Source: Nitrospirota bacterium (GTDB lineage Bacteria > Nitrospinota_A > UBA7883 > JACRGQ01). Taken from it: DNA of 7,264 nucleotides. The notes under the pieces are model-generated. The model saw only the letters and a program-made list of their open reading frames with translations. It was not told the DNA's origin and did not search any database. This document shows, piece after piece, positions 6,242 to 7,264 of the stretch. Numbering within the stretch: the first letter of the stretch is position 1; every line of letters begins with the position of its first letter. A program made the position numbers and the translations under genes. The stretch lies in the NCBI GenBank assembly GCA_024275775.1, contig JAJRYM010000013.1, positions 1 to 7,264 on the forward strand. Direction: 5' to 3'.

Positions 6242-7264
6242 CACGCCTCTTTCTTAATGTACCATTGCTGGGCTATTGAAAGAATATTATTCACAATCCA
6301 ATAAACAACAAGCCCGGCGGGAAAATTCAAAAACATCACCGTAAATACAATCGGCAGAGCCATCATCATTTTGCGTTGCATCGGGTCGTTGGCCTGCGGG
6401 GAAAGCTTCTGTTGCAGAAACATTAACATGCCCATCAGAATCGGAGTAACGTAATAGGGATCTTTCATGGAAAGATCGTGTATCCAGAGGCCGAAATCTG
6501 CGCCTTTAAGTTCAATCGACCCCAAGAGAACCTTGTAAAGAGCTATGAACACCGGTATCTGTAAAATCATCGGCAGGCATCCGGACATCGGGTTTACATT
6601 GTGTTTCCGGTAAAGAGCTATAAGCTCCTCGTTGAGTTTCGGCTTGTCTTTTTTGTAGCGCTCCTGCAGGATTTTCATCTGGGGCTGAATTATCTTCAGC
6701 TTGTTCATCGAGCGAAAACTTTTCTGCGTAAGCGGGAAAAACAGAAGTTTTATTATCACGGTAAGAACGATAATCGCCACGCCGAAATTACCGGTGAGAT
6801 GAAAAAACCAGATAAGCATTCTGTAAAGCGGTTTCGCGATGATATCGAACCAGCCGTAATTGATCATTTTCTGGAATTTTCTTCCCTGTTGCTTGAGGTC
6901 ATTGATCGCCTTCGGGCCGGCGTAAAGAGAAAGATTTACAGGCCTGCCGTTGCCGGGCGACACAAGCCTGACGGACGCGGAGTAAACACCCTTTTCCAAC
7001 AGGGCAATGTTTACGACTGTCTGCCCATTTTCCGGGAAGAAAGCCATGCAGTAATAGTTGTTTATCAGGCCGGCCCATTCGATGTTTCCTTCGTAGGTTT
7101 CTTTTTCATCCTCGTCCGGCTTTTCGGTGAGGCGTTTCCCCTTCGTATAGACAACCGGCCCGTTGTAGGAATATTGCGAGGTGAGATTATCGCCAAGGCC
7201 GAACCAGCCTATGGAGAACGTAGAACCGGCAATATCGCGCTTGGGGTGGCTGAGGCTTACGGCA
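6241..7264 (-). CDS. yidC: Membrane protein insertase YidC (N-terminus outside window)
   Basis: YidC inserts proteins into the inner membrane, alone or with SecYEG, and helps fold them. The frame stays open to the window edge, giving 340 visible residues before TGA at 6243-6241; the ATG at 7047 is internal. The first ~140 visible residues look like the end of the periplasmic beta-domain (for example WAGLINNYYCMAFFP), typical of Gram-negative YidC. The conserved insertase core follows: hydrophobic segments around PLYRMLIWFF to VIIKLLFFPL, then the cytoplasmic hairpin QPQMKILQERYKKDK, NPMSGCLPMILQIPVFIALY, ALWIHDLS-like GLWIHDLSMKDPYYVTPILMG, and a final pair in PIVFTVMFLNFPAGLVVYW. The groove Arg of E. 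coli YidC aligns with a Lys here (codon 6748-6750). The C-terminal tail is short (YIKKEA). It overlaps jag by about 1 nt. Confidence 0.97.
   Translation of the reverse strand, partial: AVSLSHPKRDIAGSTFSIGWFGLGDNLTSQYSYNGPVVYTKGKRLTEKPDEDEKETYEGNIEWAGLINNYYCMAFFPENGQTVVNIALLEKGVYSASVRLVSPGNGRPVNLSLYAGPKAINDLKQQGRKFQKMINYGWFDIIAKPLYRMLIWFFHLTGNFGVAIIVLTVIIKLLFFPLTQKSFRSMNKLKIIQPQMKILQERYKKDKPKLNEELIALYRKHNVNPMSGCLPMILQIPVFIALYKVLLGSIELKGADFGLWIHDLSMKDPYYVTPILMGMLMFLQQKLSPQANDPMQRKMMMALPIVFTVMFLNFPAGLVVYWIVNNILSIAQQWYIKKEA

Noticed and set aside
5624..6304. 226-codon plus-strand open frame opposite jag
   Set aside because: It overlaps jag along most of its length; jag has intact KH and R3H motifs, whereas this translation shows no recognisable motif.
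1..7264. CRISPR array or tRNA/rRNA genes
   Set aside because: No regularly spaced repeats beyond the single 21-bp pair were seen, and no cloverleaf or rRNA-like sequence was found on either strand.

Overview
The window reads as a chromosomal segment of a bacterium, probably Gram-negative, because its YidC carries a large domain ahead of the membrane core. The phylum cannot be fixed from the sequence alone. Two blocks of compact, fairly GC-rich housekeeping genes point toward each other, and an AT-rich, apparently acquired gene sits between them. Hand counts of single 60-base lines illustrate the contrast: 19/60 G+C at 1921-1980 and 22/60 at 2341-2400 inside the middle gene, against 38/60 at 4561-4620 in gatB.

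Left block, plus strand (1-1806): the C-terminal half of chorismate synthase (aroC), then maf (nucleoside triphosphate pyrophosphatase) and coaE (dephospho-CoA kinase). Spacings are about 10 nt and 1 nt, so this looks like one operon. The three products share no pathway.

Middle (1807-4020): one long minus-strand gene encodes an OLD-family protein, with an N-terminal ABC/SMC-type ATPase and a C-terminal TOPRIM nuclease domain. It is convergent with coaE and has its own -10 element and Shine-Dalgarno. No helicase, reverse transcriptase or other partner adjoins it, which fits the solitary class 1 OLD architecture. Its role is unproven, although phage defence is a reasonable inference. The 246-bp gap between its start and gatB holds no convincing gene but is rich in nested inverted repeats and a 21-bp-spaced direct repeat. 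This is the least explained DNA in the window and may be a structured RNA or the end of a mobile element.

Right block, minus strand (4021-7264): yidC (start outside the window), jag and gatB. YidC inserts membrane proteins. Jag/KhpB is its usual operon partner and binds RNA. GatB is the tRNA-binding subunit of the Glu/Asp-tRNA amidotransferase. jag overlaps the yidC stop. gatB follows after 76 nt, lacks a Shine-Dalgarno, and has a promoter-like pair placed so that its transcript would be nearly leaderless.

The strongest leads are the OLD island, the structured gap at 3858-4020 and the unusual gatB start region. No complete multi-gene novel system is visible.
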